DNA from: Azospirillum baldaniorum
Lineage (GTDB): Bacteria > Pseudomonadota > Alphaproteobacteria > Azospirillales > Azospirillaceae
Assembly (NCBI RefSeq): GCF_003119195.2
Contig: NZ_CP022262.1
Location: forward strand, 505,001 to 569,000
Direction: 5' to 3'
Length of the DNA: 64,000 nt
The notes under the pieces are model-generated. The model had not been told where the DNA came from. It saw only the letters and a list, made by a program, of their open reading frames with translations, and searched no databases. Positions 51,635 through 60,763 of this stretch are shown piece after piece (within the stretch, counting starts at the first letter, position 1; every line of letters starts with the position of its first letter). A program made the translations under genes and the position numbers.

Positions 51635-52231
51635 TCAGTTGCCGAGCTTGTTGGTGTCGAGCACGATCATCGCCACGCCGATCTTCTCCTTGCTGGCCGG
51701 ATCGATCACCGGAACGCTGACCTCGGTCAGCATGGCGTTCGTCTCGGCGTCCTTCTCCGGGTCGGTCATGTAGAGGTCGGAGCCGCCGCTGTAGACCTTC
51801 TGCCACTTCGGCTCGTCGCCCTGCCAATAGTCGGAGGTGCCGCCGGTCTGGGCCACGTTGAGGCCGCGGTTGTCCATCAGCAGGATTTCCACGATCCGGC
51901 CGTTGCTCTTGTCCGTGACCTCCTTCAGGCGCTTGGTCACGGCGTTGGCGGCGATCTTGTCGTAGGTGGGGTTGGCGGACTTGGCCTTGGCCGCCGCCTT
52001 CCAGTCGTTGTCCATGGCGTCGATCTTGGCCTGGTCGAGGCCCTTGTTCTGAGCGTTCTGGGCCTTGACGGCGTCGACGACCGCCGGGTCGGCGAGCCAA
52101 GTCTGGGTCTGCGGGCTCACCGTTTTGCGGACGTTGGCTTCCAGGGCGGGATCGGCGGCGTAGGCCGGCAGCGTGCCGAGCATCGTCAGAACCGCCGCGG
52201 TGGACAGCAGCAGGGAAAAGCGTTTGGACAT
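51635..52231 (-). CDS. Periplasmic Cache/PDC-like sensor protein
   Basis: The 198-residue protein has a clear signal peptide (MSKRFSLLLSTAAVLTMLG to LPAYAA), so it is exported. The mature part resembles a stand-alone Cache/PDC domain: a long helical entry (residues 30-100), then the sheet segment with VEILLMDNRGLNVAQTGGT, DYWQGDEPKWQKVY and a final VIDPASKEKIGVAMIVLD. Such domains usually sit on receptors or kinases and bind small ligands. Here no transmembrane or signalling domain is attached, so it may act as a free binding protein. The start follows GGGAGGAACCG. It converges on the PAS-GGDEF-EAL gene, which could be a signalling partner only by proximity. Confidence 0.78.
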   Translation of the reverse strand: MSKRFSLLLSTAAVLTMLGTLPAYAADPALEANVRKTVSPQTQTWLADPAVVDAVKAQNAQNKGLDQAKIDAMDNDWKAAAKAKSANPTYDKIAANAVTKRLKEVTDKSNGRIVEILLMDNRGLNVAQTGGTSDYWQGDEPKWQKVYSGGSDLYMTDPEKDAETNAMLTEVSVPVIDPASKEKIGVAMIVLDTNKLGN

Positions 52232-52417
52232 CGGTTCCTCCCATGATTGATCCGCCCGCGGACTGCCTTCGCGGCCTGTGCTCCGTGGGCGCAAAACCAT
52301 AGGTCCCGCTTCATCCCGCCCGTCAGAGGAATGCGCGAATTATTCCGTGATACGGAAAATCAGTAAAACTAACCATTGTTGCGCTTGAATGGCCGGCGCC
52401 TCCTCGAGGGGTGGGGT

Positions 52418-53560
52418 TCAGCGCTTTCCCTCCGCCTCCGCCGTCTCCCGTGGGCGGCTCAGCGCGTAGTGCAGCGACAGGGCGCGGATCTGCTCCTCCG
52501 TCAGGTTGCGCACCGCAGCGCCCATGATCCTGGACAGCGGCGTGTCGCCGTGCGCGTCCTTCTGCCAGAGGCGGAGCTGGTCGGCGATGTAGCTCGCGTG
52601 CTGCCCGTCGAGGCGGGGGTAGCGCGGGTCGCGGTCCTCGCCGTGGCAGCCGGAGCAGGCCGGCACGCCAGTGCCGCGGTCGCCGGACTCGGCCAGCCGG
52701 GCGCCCAGTTCCAGCAGGGCCGGAGCGGCGTCGGCGGGCGGAGGCGGATAGGGCGCCGCCGTCTGCCCCGCATAGTGGTTGGCCAGGGTGCGCAGGATCG
52801 AATCGTCAAGCCCGGCGGCCACCGGCTGCATGATGCCGCTGTGCCGCCCGCCTTCGGCGTAGGCCTTCAGCGCGTGGAAGAGATAGTCGGCGTTTTGGCC
52901 GGACAGGCGGGGGAAGGCGGCGGCGCTGTCCCCGGCGCCGCCCCCGGCGCCGTCATAGCCGTGACAGCGGGCGCAATTGTCCAGCACCTCGCGGGCGGAG
53001 CCGTCCAGCATCGCCAGATCGCTCAGCGCCGAGCGGTCGCCGTCCGGCTGTGTCTCCCCGAAGGCCAGACGGCGGTACTCCTCGGCGCTCATGCCGTCGA
53101 GCCGGCGCAGGAAGGCGGCCACCGCCCACGGCTCGTCGTCGCGCGCCTGCGCCGGCCAGGCGGGCATGCCGGCGTATTTGATGCCGTTGTAGGTGATCCA
53201 ATAGAGCTGCGTGTCCGTCCAGTCCCCGGCATGGCCCGGCAGGAAGGGCGGGGTGGGCAGCATGTGGCGCGAGATCGGGTTGCGCCCCACGTCCGGCGCG
53301 CCGTGGCAGGGGGCGCAACCATCCTCGTAATGGCCGGCGCCGCGCCGGATCAGCGCCGGGTCGTCCAGGTCGGGCGGAGCGCTCACGAAGGCGGCGTGCG
53401 TCTCGATGGAGCTGCGCATCGCCATGCTGAAGAACCAGTGGACCGGCGGCCAGTGCTCCTTGCTGGCGGCGATGCTGTAGAGCCCCGACCAGGCGAACAG
53501 GAAGCCCCCCACCGCTTGGGCGCCCAGAACCAGCCCGATGATCGTCAGAACTCTGCGCAT
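52418..53560 (-). CDS. Triheme cytochrome c
   Basis: The 380-residue protein has an uncleaved or signal-type N-terminal hydrophobic segment (residues 4-25). Three covalent heme sites follow: CAPCH near 83, CARCH near 195 and CSGCH near 310, each followed by the usual region holding a distal Met. It should carry electrons in the periplasm or on the outer side of the membrane. It is divergent from the caa3-type oxidase operon and probably supplies electrons to it or to a related enzyme. The ATG at 53560 is preceded by GGCGGAGCG. The frame is open much further upstream, but that part is antisense to the oxidase genes. Confidence 0.85.
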   Translation of the reverse strand: MRRVLTIIGLVLGAQAVGGFLFAWSGLYSIAASKEHWPPVHWFFSMAMRSSIETHAAFVSAPPDLDDPALIRRGAGHYEDGCAPCHGAPDVGRNPISRHMLPTPPFLPGHAGDWTDTQLYWITYNGIKYAGMPAWPAQARDDEPWAVAAFLRRLDGMSAEEYRRLAFGETQPDGDRSALSDLAMLDGSAREVLDNCARCHGYDGAGGGAGDSAAAFPRLSGQNADYLFHALKAYAEGGRHSGIMQPVAAGLDDSILRTLANHYAGQTAAPYPPPPADAAPALLELGARLAESGDRGTGVPACSGCHGEDRDPRYPRLDGQHASYIADQLRLWQKDAHGDTPLSRIMGAAVRNLTEEQIRALSLHYALSRPRETAEAEGKR

Positions 53561-53710
53561 GGATGGGACGCTCCGCCGGTTGTGAGTGTTCGTCCCCGAA
53601 TGAATGCTCCCCCGCTGACCGAAGTTCCGGCGGAACCTGCGGCCTTGCCGTGAGTTTAGCCGTGCAACGACGACGCCCGCCGCCGCGGGCCAACGCCGCG
53701 AGGGGGGTGC

Positions 53711-54736
53711 ATGGACCGCAGGTCTGGCCGCAGCGAGGGACGCAGACGGAAGTGGCGGGGGGCGGCCCTGGCCGGCGGAATGGGGCTCCTGGCGGCCTGC
53801 GAGCGAGGGCCGCAATCCGCGCTTCACCCCGCCGGACGCAACGCCGAGGCGATCCTCGACCTGACGCTGATTCTCGTCGCCGGGGGTGGGGTCATCTTCC
53901 TTTTCGTCATGGCGCTGGCGGGGTACGCCGTCATCGCCCGGCCGGAGCGCTTCCCCGGAAGCCGCGCCTGGATCATCGGCGGCGGCCTCGTCTTTCCCAT
54001 CGTCACGCTGACCGCGCTTCAGGTCTACGAGTTCGCCGTGGCCCGGCAATTGTCGGACACCGGCGGGGTGGAGCCGCTGCGCATCGAGGTCACCGGCTAC
54101 ATGTGGTGGTGGGAGGTCCGCTATCCCGACGTGAGGGTGGAAGGGGGTGAGGTCCTGCGCATCGCCAACCGCCTCGTCATCCCGGCCGGGCGCCCGGTGG
54201 AGGTGGTGGTGACCGCGGCGGACGTCATCCACAGCTTCTGGGTGCCCAGCCTGGGCGGCAAGATGGACATGATCCCCGGCCACGAGAACCGGCTGATCCT
54301 GGTCGGGGAGCGGTCCGGCACCTACCGCGGCCAGTGCGCCGAGTACTGCGGCGCCCAGCACGCGCTGATGGCCTTCGACGTGGTGGTGGAGCCGCCCGAC
54401 CGCTTCGAGGAGTGGCTGGCCGCCGAGCGCCGCCCCGCCGCCGAACCTGCCGGGCCGCAGCAGGCCGCCGGGCGCGACGCCTTCCTGCGCGCCGGCTGCG
54501 GGTCCTGCCACACGGTGCGCGGCACGTCGGCCAACGGGGCGGCCGGGCCGGACCTGACCCATGTCGGCGGGCGCGACGCGCTGGCCGCCGGGACGCTGCC
54601 CAACACGCCGGAGGCGCTGGCCGGCTGGATCGCCGGGGCGCAGCACATCAAGCCGGAAAACCGCATGCCGTCCTTCCCGATCCTGGGCGGCGACGATCTG
54701 CACGCCATCGCCGTCTGGCTGGAGAGCCTGAAATGA
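53711..54736 (+). CDS. coxB: Cytochrome c oxidase subunit II with fused cytochrome c domain (caa3 type)
   Basis: The 341-residue protein starts with a lipoprotein-like signal (GLLAACERG), then two membrane segments (about 48-72 and 82-105) and a cupredoxin domain. CuA ligands are present: CAEYCGAQHALM, with the earlier His in VIHSFWVPSLG. The C-terminal part (about 250-341) is a cytochrome c domain with CGSCH and a Met in NRMPSFP. Together these define a caa3-type subunit II that takes electrons from cytochrome c or a membrane donor. The ATG follows GAGGGGGGTGC. Its stop overlaps the next start in ATGA, so translation is coupled. Confidence 0.93.
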   Translation: MDRRSGRSEGRRRKWRGAALAGGMGLLAACERGPQSALHPAGRNAEAILDLTLILVAGGGVIFLFVMALAGYAVIARPERFPGSRAWIIGGGLVFPIVTLTALQVYEFAVARQLSDTGGVEPLRIEVTGYMWWWEVRYPDVRVEGGEVLRIANRLVIPAGRPVEVVVTAADVIHSFWVPSLGGKMDMIPGHENRLILVGERSGTYRGQCAEYCGAQHALMAFDVVVEPPDRFEEWLAAERRPAAEPAGPQQAAGRDAFLRAGCGSCHTVRGTSANGAAGPDLTHVGGRDALAAGTLPNTPEALAGWIAGAQHIKPENRMPSFPILGGDDLHAIAVWLESLK

Positions 54737-57264
54737 CCCCGCCGCTCGACGATGCCGCCCTGCCCAACCGCCTGCCGCGCCCGAAGGAGGAGCTGGAGGC
54801 GCTGAAGCGCGCCTGGAAGCCGACCTCCGGCCTCGGCCTGCTGAAGGAGGTGAACAACAACATCATCGGGGTGATGTACATCGCCACGGCGCTGCTGTTC
54901 TTCGTCATCTCGGGCACGCTGGCGCTGGTCATGCGGACGCAGCTCGCCGTGCCGGAGAACGACGTTCTGGGGCACAGCCTCTACAACCAGTTCTTCACCG
55001 TGCACGGCACGGGCATGATGTTCCTGTTCGCCGTGCCCATCGTCGAGGCCATCGGCGTCTTCCTGCTGCCCTCCATGCTGGCGGCGCGCGACCTGCCCTT
55101 TCCGCGGCTGTCGGCCTTCGCCTTCTGGGCCTATCTGTTCGGCGGGCTGGCCTTCTTCTGCTCGCTGATCTTCGAGGTGGCGCCGGACGGCGGCTGGTTC
55201 ATGTACCCGCCGCTGACCAGCATGAAGTTCTCGCCGGGCATCAACGCCGATTTCTGGCTGCTCGGCATCGGCTTCATCGAGATCTCGGCCATCGCCGGGG
55301 CCATCGAGATCATCGTCGGCATCCTGCGCACCCGCCCGCCCGGCATGACGCTGGACAAGATCCCGGTCTATTGCTGGTCGATGCTGGTCATGGCCGGGAT
55401 GATCGTCTTCGCCTTCCCGGCGGTGATCATCGCGACCGCGCTTCTGGAGATCGAGCGCGCCTTCGACTGGCCCTTCTTCATCGCGGAGCGGGGCGGCGAC
55501 CCGCTGCTCTGGCAGCACCTGTTCTGGTTCTTCGGCCATCCGGAGGTCTACATCATCTTCCTGCCGGCGGCGGGGCTGGTGTCGATGATGGTGCCGGCTC
55601 TGGCGCAGCGGCCGCTGGTCGGCCACGACTGGGTGGTGGTGGCGCTGGTCGGCACCGGCTTCTTCAGCTTCGGCCTGTGGGTGCACCACATGTTCGCCAC
55701 CGGCATCCCGCCGCTGAGCCTGAGCTTCTTCTCCGCCGCCAGCATGGCCGTGTCGGTGCCCGCCGGAATCCAGGTCTTCGCCTGGATCGCCACGCTGGGC
55801 AAGGGGCGGCTGCAATGGACGGTGGCGACGTGGTTCCTGCTGGGCTTCCTGTTCATCTTCGTGGCCGGCGGCCTGACCGGAGTGATGGTGGCGGTCATTC
55901 CCTTCGACTGGCAGGCCCATGACAGCTACTTCGTGGTGGCGCACCTGCATTACGTGCTGATCGGCGGCATGGTCTTCCCGGTCTTCGCCGGGCTGTATCA
56001 CTGGTGGCCGACGATGAAGGGCACCATGCTGTCGGAGCGGCTGGGGCGTTGGGCCTTCTGGATGATGTTCATCGGCTTCAACGTCGCCTTCTTCCCCATG
56101 CATGTCAGCGGCCTGATGGGCATGCCGCGCCGCGTCTACACCTACCCGGGGGATCTGGGCTGGAACGTCCTGAACATGGTCTCGACCGTCGGGGCCTTCG
56201 TGATGGCCTTCGGCGTCCTGCTGGTGCTGATCGACATGGCGCGCGACGCCTTCGGCCGGGGCCGCCCGGCGCCGGAGAATCCGTGGAAGGCGGGGACTCT
56301 GGAGTGGATTCCGAACGACGACTACGCGACGCGCAGCATCCCGCATGTCCGCTCGCTCTACCCGCTGTGGGACAACCCGAACCTGTCGCGCGAGGTGCAG
56401 GAGGGCGCCCATTACCTGCCCGGCGCCCCGACCCGCCGGCGCGAGACCATCGTGACCAGCCCGATCGAGGCCCGGCCGCAGTATCTGATGCCGATGCCCG
56501 GACCGCACTGGAGCCATTTCCTGGCCGGGCTGTTCACCGCCGCCCATTTCATCTGTCTGGCTGTGCAGCTCTACTGGGTGTCGCTGGTGCCGGGGGTGCT
56601 GGCCATCGCCTCGGTCTTCTGGTGGGTGTGGAGTCTCGACAAGGGGGCCGACCATCCGCCGCAGGACGTCGGCGGCGGCTGGCGCGTGCCGGTCTATCTC
56701 CAGGGATCGGAGAACCATTCCTGGTGGGGGACGGCGGTCCTGCTGCTGGTGGACGGGACGGCCTTCGCCTGCCTGTGCTTCACCTACGTCTTCCTGTGGA
56801 CGGTCAGCCCGGACGTCTGGCCGGTGGGCACCGACTCCCTGCCGGGGCTGGGGTGGCTGTTCGGCGAGGTGGCGCTCTGGATCGTGGCGGCGGGGGCGAT
56901 GCTGCTGGCGAGCCGCGCCGTTGCCGGCAACCGCTCCTGGGCGATGCGGGGCCTCCTGCTCGCCGGTGTCCTGCTGATGCTGGCCGCCGCGGTGGCCGAG
57001 CCCTACAACCGCATCGCCAGCGGTCTCGTGGCGTCGGAGAGCGCCTATGGCGCCATCGTCTACATGCTGGCCTCCTGGCAGGTCTTCCATGTCGTGATCC
57101 TGGTCCTGATGACCGGCTTCACGCTGGCGCGCTCCTTCGCCGGGCGGCTGCACGCGCGGCGCCGCGTCACCTTCGACAATGTGATGCTGGTGTGGCTCTA
57201 CACCTGCGGGCAGGGGATCGTGTCCCTCCTGCTGGTGCATCTGTTTCCGCGTCTGGCCGTGTGA
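54733..57264 (+). CDS. Cytochrome c oxidase subunit I-III fusion
   Basis: The 843-residue protein joins subunit I (about 1-590) to subunit III (about 600-840). Subunit I carries heme and copper ligands in FTVHGTGMM, WFFGHPEVYI (with the His-Pro-Glu-Val-Tyr CuB/Tyr motif), WVHHMFATG and VVAHLHYVLIGG. Subunit III has seven-helix features with GSENHSWWG and the terminal ASWQVFHVVIL. The Glu-containing D-channel region appears replaced by a Ser/Thr pattern, so proton routes may differ from A1-type oxidases; that needs alignment. Fused I/III subunits are known in some caa3-type oxidases. It overlaps coxB by four bases and is followed by a small membrane protein. Confidence 0.9.
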   Translation: MTPPLDDAALPNRLPRPKEELEALKRAWKPTSGLGLLKEVNNNIIGVMYIATALLFFVISGTLALVMRTQLAVPENDVLGHSLYNQFFTVHGTGMMFLFAVPIVEAIGVFLLPSMLAARDLPFPRLSAFAFWAYLFGGLAFFCSLIFEVAPDGGWFMYPPLTSMKFSPGINADFWLLGIGFIEISAIAGAIEIIVGILRTRPPGMTLDKIPVYCWSMLVMAGMIVFAFPAVIIATALLEIERAFDWPFFIAERGGDPLLWQHLFWFFGHPEVYIIFLPAAGLVSMMVPALAQRPLVGHDWVVVALVGTGFFSFGLWVHHMFATGIPPLSLSFFSAASMAVSVPAGIQVFAWIATLGKGRLQWTVATWFLLGFLFIFVAGGLTGVMVAVIPFDWQAHDSYFVVAHLHYVLIGGMVFPVFAGLYHWWPTMKGTMLSERLGRWAFWMMFIGFNVAFFPMHVSGLMGMPRRVYTYPGDLGWNVLNMVSTVGAFVMAFGVLLVLIDMARDAFGRGRPAPENPWKAGTLEWIPNDDYATRSIPHVRSLYPLWDNPNLSREVQEGAHYLPGAPTRRRETIVTSPIEARPQYLMPMPGPHWSHFLAGLFTAAHFICLAVQLYWVSLVPGVLAIASVFWWVWSLDKGADHPPQDVGGGWRVPVYLQGSENHSWWGTAVLLLVDGTAFACLCFTYVFLWTVSPDVWPVGTDSLPGLGWLFGEVALWIVAAGAMLLASRAVAGNRSWAMRGLLLAGVLLMLAAAVAEPYNRIASGLVASESAYGAIVYMLASWQVFHVVILVLMTGFTLARSFAGRLHARRRVTFDNVMLVWLYTCGQGIVSLLLVHLFPRLAV

Positions 57265-57272
57265 GGTGGACC

Positions 57273-57632
57273 ATGGAAAGGACGGCGTTTACCGCGACCT
57301 TCACCGGGATGATGTCGGCCTTTCTGATCTGGGCGGTCCATTTCGCGGCGATCTACGGCATCAACGGGCTGATCTGCGCCCGCGAGTGGGACGGGGCGGA
57401 CCTGTACGGCCACCCCGTCGCGGTGGTGCTGATCCTCGGCGCCACGGCGGTCGCTCTGCTGCTGGCCGCGGGCGTGCTGGCGGCGGCGCTGTGGGGCGCC
57501 GCGCCGGGCCGGCGGACCAGCGAGGACCCGCGCCGCTTCATCCGCCTGTTCACCGGACTCGCCGCCGCGGGTTCGCTGGTCGCCATCCTGTGGAACGGGT
57601 TGCCGGCCCTGCAGGTGCCGGCCTGCGGCTAG
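57273..57632 (+). CDS. Small membrane protein of the oxidase operon
   Basis: The 119-residue protein has three hydrophobic segments (about 8-30, 45-70 and 95-115) and ends with the polar tail LQVPACG. It starts eight bases after the oxidase fusion gene, with AGGTGGACC before the ATG, so it belongs to the operon. Small subunits or assembly factors of unknown function are common at the end of caa3 operons. I cannot name a family. Confidence 0.75.
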   Translation: MERTAFTATFTGMMSAFLIWAVHFAAIYGINGLICAREWDGADLYGHPVAVVLILGATAVALLLAAGVLAAALWGAAPGRRTSEDPRRFIRLFTGLAAAGSLVAILWNGLPALQVPACG

Positions 57633-57642
57633 CCTAACCGCC

Positions 57643-58506
57643 TCATTCCGGGATCAGGCGACGGTAGAGGTGCCATGTGGCGTGGCCGAGCACCGGCATG
57701 ACGATCACCAGCCCGACGAAGGCGGGCAGCGAGCCGAGCAGCAGCCCGCCCGCCACGATCAGGCCCCACAGCGCCATGGGCTCGGGATTCCTCAGCGTTG
57801 CGCGCACGGAAGTGCGGATGGCCGTCGCCACGCCGACCCGGCGGTCCATGAGAAGCGGGAAGCTGACCACGCTGATCGCCAGCGCCAGAACGGCGAACAG
57901 GAAGCCGACCCCGACCCCCAGCACGATCATCGCCCAGCCGGCGCGGGTGGTGAACAGGGCCTGGGTGAAGGCGCTCCACCCCTCCGGCGCCAGCGGAGCG
58001 AGGGTCGCCATGTAGATGAGCTGCGCGGCCACCAACCACAGCAGGAACACCACCGTCAGGATCGCTCCCATCGCCAGGATCGCGCCGAAGGCCGGGGAGC
58101 GCGCCACCGCGAAGGCGTCGGCCCAGGACACTTGGTCGCCCCGCTCGCGTCGGCGGCTCATTTCGTAGAGGCCGACCGCGGCGAAGGGGCCGATCAGCAC
58201 GAAGCCGGAGGCCAGCGGAAACAGCAGGTGCAGCGCGTTCCCGTGGAGCAGAAGTTCGGCCAGCAGCAGCCCGACCAGCGGGTAGATCAGGGCGATGAAG
58301 AGGACGTCGGTCCGGCAGGCCATGAAGTCATGGAGCCCTTTCCTCAGCGCGTCGCGCAGGTCGTCGCTGCGGATGCGCCGCACCGTGGGCTCCAGCGCCG
58401 CCCGTTCCCGCGCCGGCGGGGCGATGGCGTGGCCCGCTTCGGCCAAGCCGTGGGACCAGGATTTGAAATGTGCCGCTCCCCATTCCGCAGGGTTTCGGAT
58501 GGTCAT
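57643..58506 (-). CDS. DUF2189 integral membrane protein
   Basis: The 287-residue protein has a polar N-terminus (about 1-60) with the conserved VRRIRSDDLRDALRKGLHDF lead-in. Six membrane segments follow, with GPFAAVGLYEMSRRRERG after the second and ISVVSFPLLMDRRVGVATAI between the fourth and fifth. These are hallmarks of DUF2189, a family without known function that is often found near cytochrome oxidase genes. It converges on the oxidase operon with only ten bases between the stops. The ATG at 58506 follows a GGAGG-containing leader. Confidence 0.85.
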   Translation of the reverse strand: MTIRNPAEWGAAHFKSWSHGLAEAGHAIAPPARERAALEPTVRRIRSDDLRDALRKGLHDFMACRTDVLFIALIYPLVGLLLAELLLHGNALHLLFPLASGFVLIGPFAAVGLYEMSRRRERGDQVSWADAFAVARSPAFGAILAMGAILTVVFLLWLVAAQLIYMATLAPLAPEGWSAFTQALFTTRAGWAMIVLGVGVGFLFAVLALAISVVSFPLLMDRRVGVATAIRTSVRATLRNPEPMALWGLIVAGGLLLGSLPAFVGLVIVMPVLGHATWHLYRRLIPE

Positions 58507-58750
58507 GTCCGTTCCTCCCGAACCGTTCGTTCAGGGGGTGCGAGCCCGCCCGTGCCCGGTCGCGGCCTTCGCTGTCGCGGCCCGGCGGTCACAGGAGGTC
58601 CCGCGCCCCGCCATGCACGGATGATACGCCGACGAATGGTTGGCGGCACTGTTCATTGGGGGAGGGGAAGGCGCCGGGGCGCGCCGGGTTTTCCGGAACC
58701 GGCTCTTGTCCTATTGTCCTGACCGTACGGAAACGATACCGGGGATAAGA

Positions 58751-59044
58751 ATGGCGGATGAGGAAAACCGCAAGGCCGTGCTGGCCCGCGTTCATGGCAA
58801 GGTGCAGGGCGTCTGGTACCGCGGCTGGACGGTGGACACGGCGAACCGGCTGGGGCTGGCCGGTTGGGTGCGCAACCGCGGCGACGGAACGGTGGAGGCG
58901 CTGTTCGCCGGCCCGGCGGACGCCGTGGATCGGATGCTGGAAGCCTGCCGCCGCGGCCCCTCCGCCGCCGTGGTCAGTGACATCGCCGTGGAGCCGGCCC
59001 GCGATCCCGGACCGGGCGTCTTCGAGCAACGCCCGACGCAGTGA
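58751..59044 (+). CDS. acyP: Acylphosphatase
   Basis: The 97-residue protein is a complete acylphosphatase, hydrolysing carboxyl-phosphate bonds. The phosphate-binding loop is GKVQGVWYRGWT, with catalytic Arg in WYRGW and the second catalytic residue Asn in GWVRNRGDGTVEAL. The C-terminal FEQRPT is close to the usual end. Its ATG has only a weak upstream GGGGATAAG as ribosome site. It is a single gene between divergent and convergent neighbours. Confidence 0.93.
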   Translation: MADEENRKAVLARVHGKVQGVWYRGWTVDTANRLGLAGWVRNRGDGTVEALFAGPADAVDRMLEACRRGPSAAVVSDIAVEPARDPGPGVFEQRPTQ

Positions 59045-59105
59045 CGTCCGGTCGGGATCAATCCTCTGATCCCAACCGGCCCTCGATCCCAATTGGGCGT
59101 CGCCC

Positions 59106-60467
59106 TCACGCCTCCGCGGTTTTGGCGGCGGCGACGAATTCCTCGCTGCTGGCCTTGCCCAGCCCATTGAAGAACAGGTTCAGCAGGACCGCGGCGATGG
59201 TGCCGAGAAGGATGCCGCTGTGCAGGAGCGGCGACAGGAAGGGCGGCATCTTCTGGAAGATCTTGTCGGCGACCAGCGGCACCATGCCCAGGCTGATGCT
59301 GATGGCAACGACGTAGATGTTGCCGCGGTTGGTCGTGTAATCGACCTTCGCCAGGATCTTGATGCCGGTCGCCGCGACCATGCCGAACATCACCAGCCCG
59401 GCCCCGCCCAGCACATAGGTGGGGACGGAGGCGACGACGTGCGCCAGTTTCGGGAACAGGCCGAAGGCGACCAGGATGACGCCGCCCGCCACGCAGACCC
59501 AGCGGCTGCGCACCCCGGTGATCCCGACCAGCCCGACATTCTGCGAGAAGGAGGTGTAAGGGAAGGTGTTGAAGACGCCGCCGATCAGCGTGCCCAGCCC
59601 GTCCGTGCGCAGGCCGCGGGTCAACTGCTCCGGCGTCACCGGGCGGCCGACCATCTCGCCCACCGCCAGGAACATGCCGGTGGATTCGATCATGACGACG
59701 ATCATCACCAGCGACATGGTCAGGATCGACCAGAACTCGAAGACCGGCATGCCGAACTGGAACGGGTAGATCACGTCCACCCACTTGGCCTGTCCCACCC
59801 CGTCGAAGCTGACCAGCCCCAGAACCATGGTCAGGGCGAAGCCGGCGACGATGCCAAGCAGGACCGAGATGTTGGCCCAGAAGCCCTTGGCGTACTTGGT
59901 GATCAGCAGGATCACCGCCAGCACGAACAGGGCGACGCCGAGATAGAGCGGATCGCCGAAATTCGGGTTCCCGGCCCCGCCGCCGGCCCAGGTGATGCCC
60001 ACCCGCATCAGCGAGATGCCGATGATGGCGATCACGGTTCCCGTCACCACCGGCGGGAACAGCGGCAGCAGGCGCCCGACCAGCGGGGCGGCCAGCGTGG
60101 CGAAGACGCCGGCCCCGATCACCGCGCCGTAGATGCCGAGAAGCCCCAGCGACGGGTTCCCCGCCATGGCGACCATCGGCCCGACCGCGGCGAAGGTGAC
60201 GCCCATCATCACCGGCAGGCGGATGCCGAACTTCCAGAAGCCCAGCGTCTGGATCAGCGTGACGATGCCGCAGGCGAACAGGTCGGCGTTGATGAGGAGC
60301 GCGATCTGGTCCTTGGGCAGCTTCAGCGCGCCGCCGATGATGAGCGGCACGGCGATGGCGCCCGCGTACATCACCATCACATGCTGCATGCCCAGCGCCA
60401 GCAGGCGCAGCAGCGGAAGCCTCTCGTCAACCGGGTGGGGTCGGGTTGGTGATTCCAGCGACGACAT
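59106..60467 (-). CDS. NCS2 nucleobase permease (xanthine/urate type)
   Basis: The 453-residue membrane transporter belongs to the nucleobase:cation symporter-2 family. Evidence includes QHVMVMYAGAIAVPLIIGG near the N-terminus and the QNVGLVGITGVRSRWVCV motif after TFPYTSFS, typical of xanthine or uric acid carriers rather than uracil ones. It also has about 12-14 hydrophobic segments. The acidic residue in MIVVMIESTGMFLA matches the substrate-binding helix. It should import a purine base with a proton. The frame reaches an ATG at 60518, but GGAGG lies at good spacing before the ATG at 60467, which I use. It lies between acylphosphatase (convergent) and the repeat pair. Confidence 0.88.
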   Translation of the reverse strand: MSSLESPTRPHPVDERLPLLRLLALGMQHVMVMYAGAIAVPLIIGGALKLPKDQIALLINADLFACGIVTLIQTLGFWKFGIRLPVMMGVTFAAVGPMVAMAGNPSLGLLGIYGAVIGAGVFATLAAPLVGRLLPLFPPVVTGTVIAIIGISLMRVGITWAGGGAGNPNFGDPLYLGVALFVLAVILLITKYAKGFWANISVLLGIVAGFALTMVLGLVSFDGVGQAKWVDVIYPFQFGMPVFEFWSILTMSLVMIVVMIESTGMFLAVGEMVGRPVTPEQLTRGLRTDGLGTLIGGVFNTFPYTSFSQNVGLVGITGVRSRWVCVAGGVILVAFGLFPKLAHVVASVPTYVLGGAGLVMFGMVAATGIKILAKVDYTTNRGNIYVVAISISLGMVPLVADKIFQKMPPFLSPLLHSGILLGTIAAVLLNLFFNGLGKASSEEFVAAAKTAEA

Positions 60468-60616
60468 GATCCATGACCTCCGCGAATGAACAGGCGCGAA
60501 GTGCATGGCCCGTGCCACAACCGGCGGGGCGGGAGACCCGTGCGCGGCCCCCCGACATGTGCCGCGAAAGGCAGCGGCGTTCGGGAAGGATGCTCAATCC
60601 ATGGGCAGCCCAATGT

Positions 60617-60735
60617 CCCCTCTCCCCTCTGGGGAGAGGGTTAGGGTGAGGGGGGTGCGCGTGTCGGGTCGTCCGGCACAAGCGCAACCCCCTCACCGGC
60701 CCTCCGGGCCACCCTCTCCCCGGAGGGGAGAGGGC
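60617..60735. repeat. Pair of inverted REP/BIME-like palindromes
   Basis: Two nearly identical hairpins, CCCTCTCCCC-TCT-GGGGAGAGGG (60618-60640) and CCCTCTCCCC-GGA-GGGGAGAGGG (60712-60734), flank a central part. There, GGTGAGGGGGGTGCG faces CGCAACCCCCTCACC in inverse orientation. The whole is an interrupted inverted repeat of the type called BIME. It lies just downstream of the threonine dehydratase gene and may end or stabilise its mRNA. Confidence 0.8.
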
Positions 60736-60763
60736 TAATGCGTCGCAAGCGAAGGGCTTCGGC

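Noticed and set aside
54334..54732. Upstream extension of the oxidase I-III frame through coxB
   Set aside because: It overlaps coxB in another frame with Arg-rich sequence. The ATG overlapping the coxB stop is the sensible start.
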